From the NCBI GenBank assembly GCA_964609655.1, contig CAZSUA010000336.1, positions 1 through 5,880 of the forward strand: a stretch of DNA of 5,880 nucleotides, read 5' to 3'. Below, piece by piece: positions 5,873 to 5,880 of this stretch. Positions within the stretch are counted from its first letter, which is position 1; each line of letters starts with the position of its first letter. Both the position numbers and the translations under genes were made by a program. This DNA is from JBBRRP01 sp964609655 (GTDB lineage Bacteria; Myxococcota_A; Polyangia; Polyangiales; Polyangiaceae). The notes under the pieces were generated by a model. The model made no database searches. It was given only the letters and a program-made list of their open reading frames with translations, and was not told the DNA's origin.

Positions 5873-5880
5873 TCATGCCC

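Noticed and set aside
5823..5876. 17-codon minus-strand frame through the GAGCAAGAG array (Leu/Ala/Pro-rich)
   Set aside because: It is produced by the repeat and has no clear ribosome binding site in view; a leader-peptide role would be speculation.

Overview
The window looks like chromosomal DNA of a GC-rich Gram-negative bacterium, most plausibly a myxobacterium of the Polyangia/Sorangium type. This placement is an inference. It rests on an outer-membrane barrel ending in Trp-Trp, three predicted lipoproteins, a Cys-flanked Gly/Ala/Ser-rich lipoprotein linker and a solitary CBM3 domain. There is no rRNA, tRNA, insertion sequence, phage gene or CRISPR array, and the sequence is densely coding.

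Left part (1-4555, + strand): four tightly packed genes that read as one polyuronate-degradation operon. They are the 3' part of a beta-barrel outer-membrane protein (its real start lies before the window); a short-chain dehydrogenase very close to KduD (1273-2031); a lipoprotein polysaccharide lyase of the PL14 (alginate/glucuronan lyase) type (2031-2867); and a large lipoprotein with a Pectate_lyase_3/GH28-related beta-helix fold and no certain function (2864-4555). The last three are joined by 1-base and 4-base start/stop overlaps, so they are probably translationally coupled.

Right part (4570-5803, - strand): a KdgF-type cupin (TTG start) is followed downstream by a CBM3-only lipoprotein. 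The two sets of genes converge, with only 14 bases between stop codons at 4556-4569. Two different 9-bp tandem repeats flank kdgF: five perfect copies abutting its stop codon, and three copies upstream of its start at the window edge.

Working model (inference): extracellular or surface-tethered lyase and beta-helix lipoproteins cut a uronate polymer such as alginate, glucuronan or pectate. The barrel admits the oligomers. KdgF linearises the unsaturated monouronate and the KduD-like enzyme reduces the keto-uronate to 2-keto-3-deoxygluconate. KduI, KdgK, Eda, an inner-membrane transporter and a regulator are not in the window. The main items of interest are the coupled PL14 and beta-helix lipoprotein pair, the conserved lyase residue spacing in the PL14 protein, the apparently degenerate cellulose-binding face of the CBM3 protein, and the repeat-derived stop codon of kdgF.
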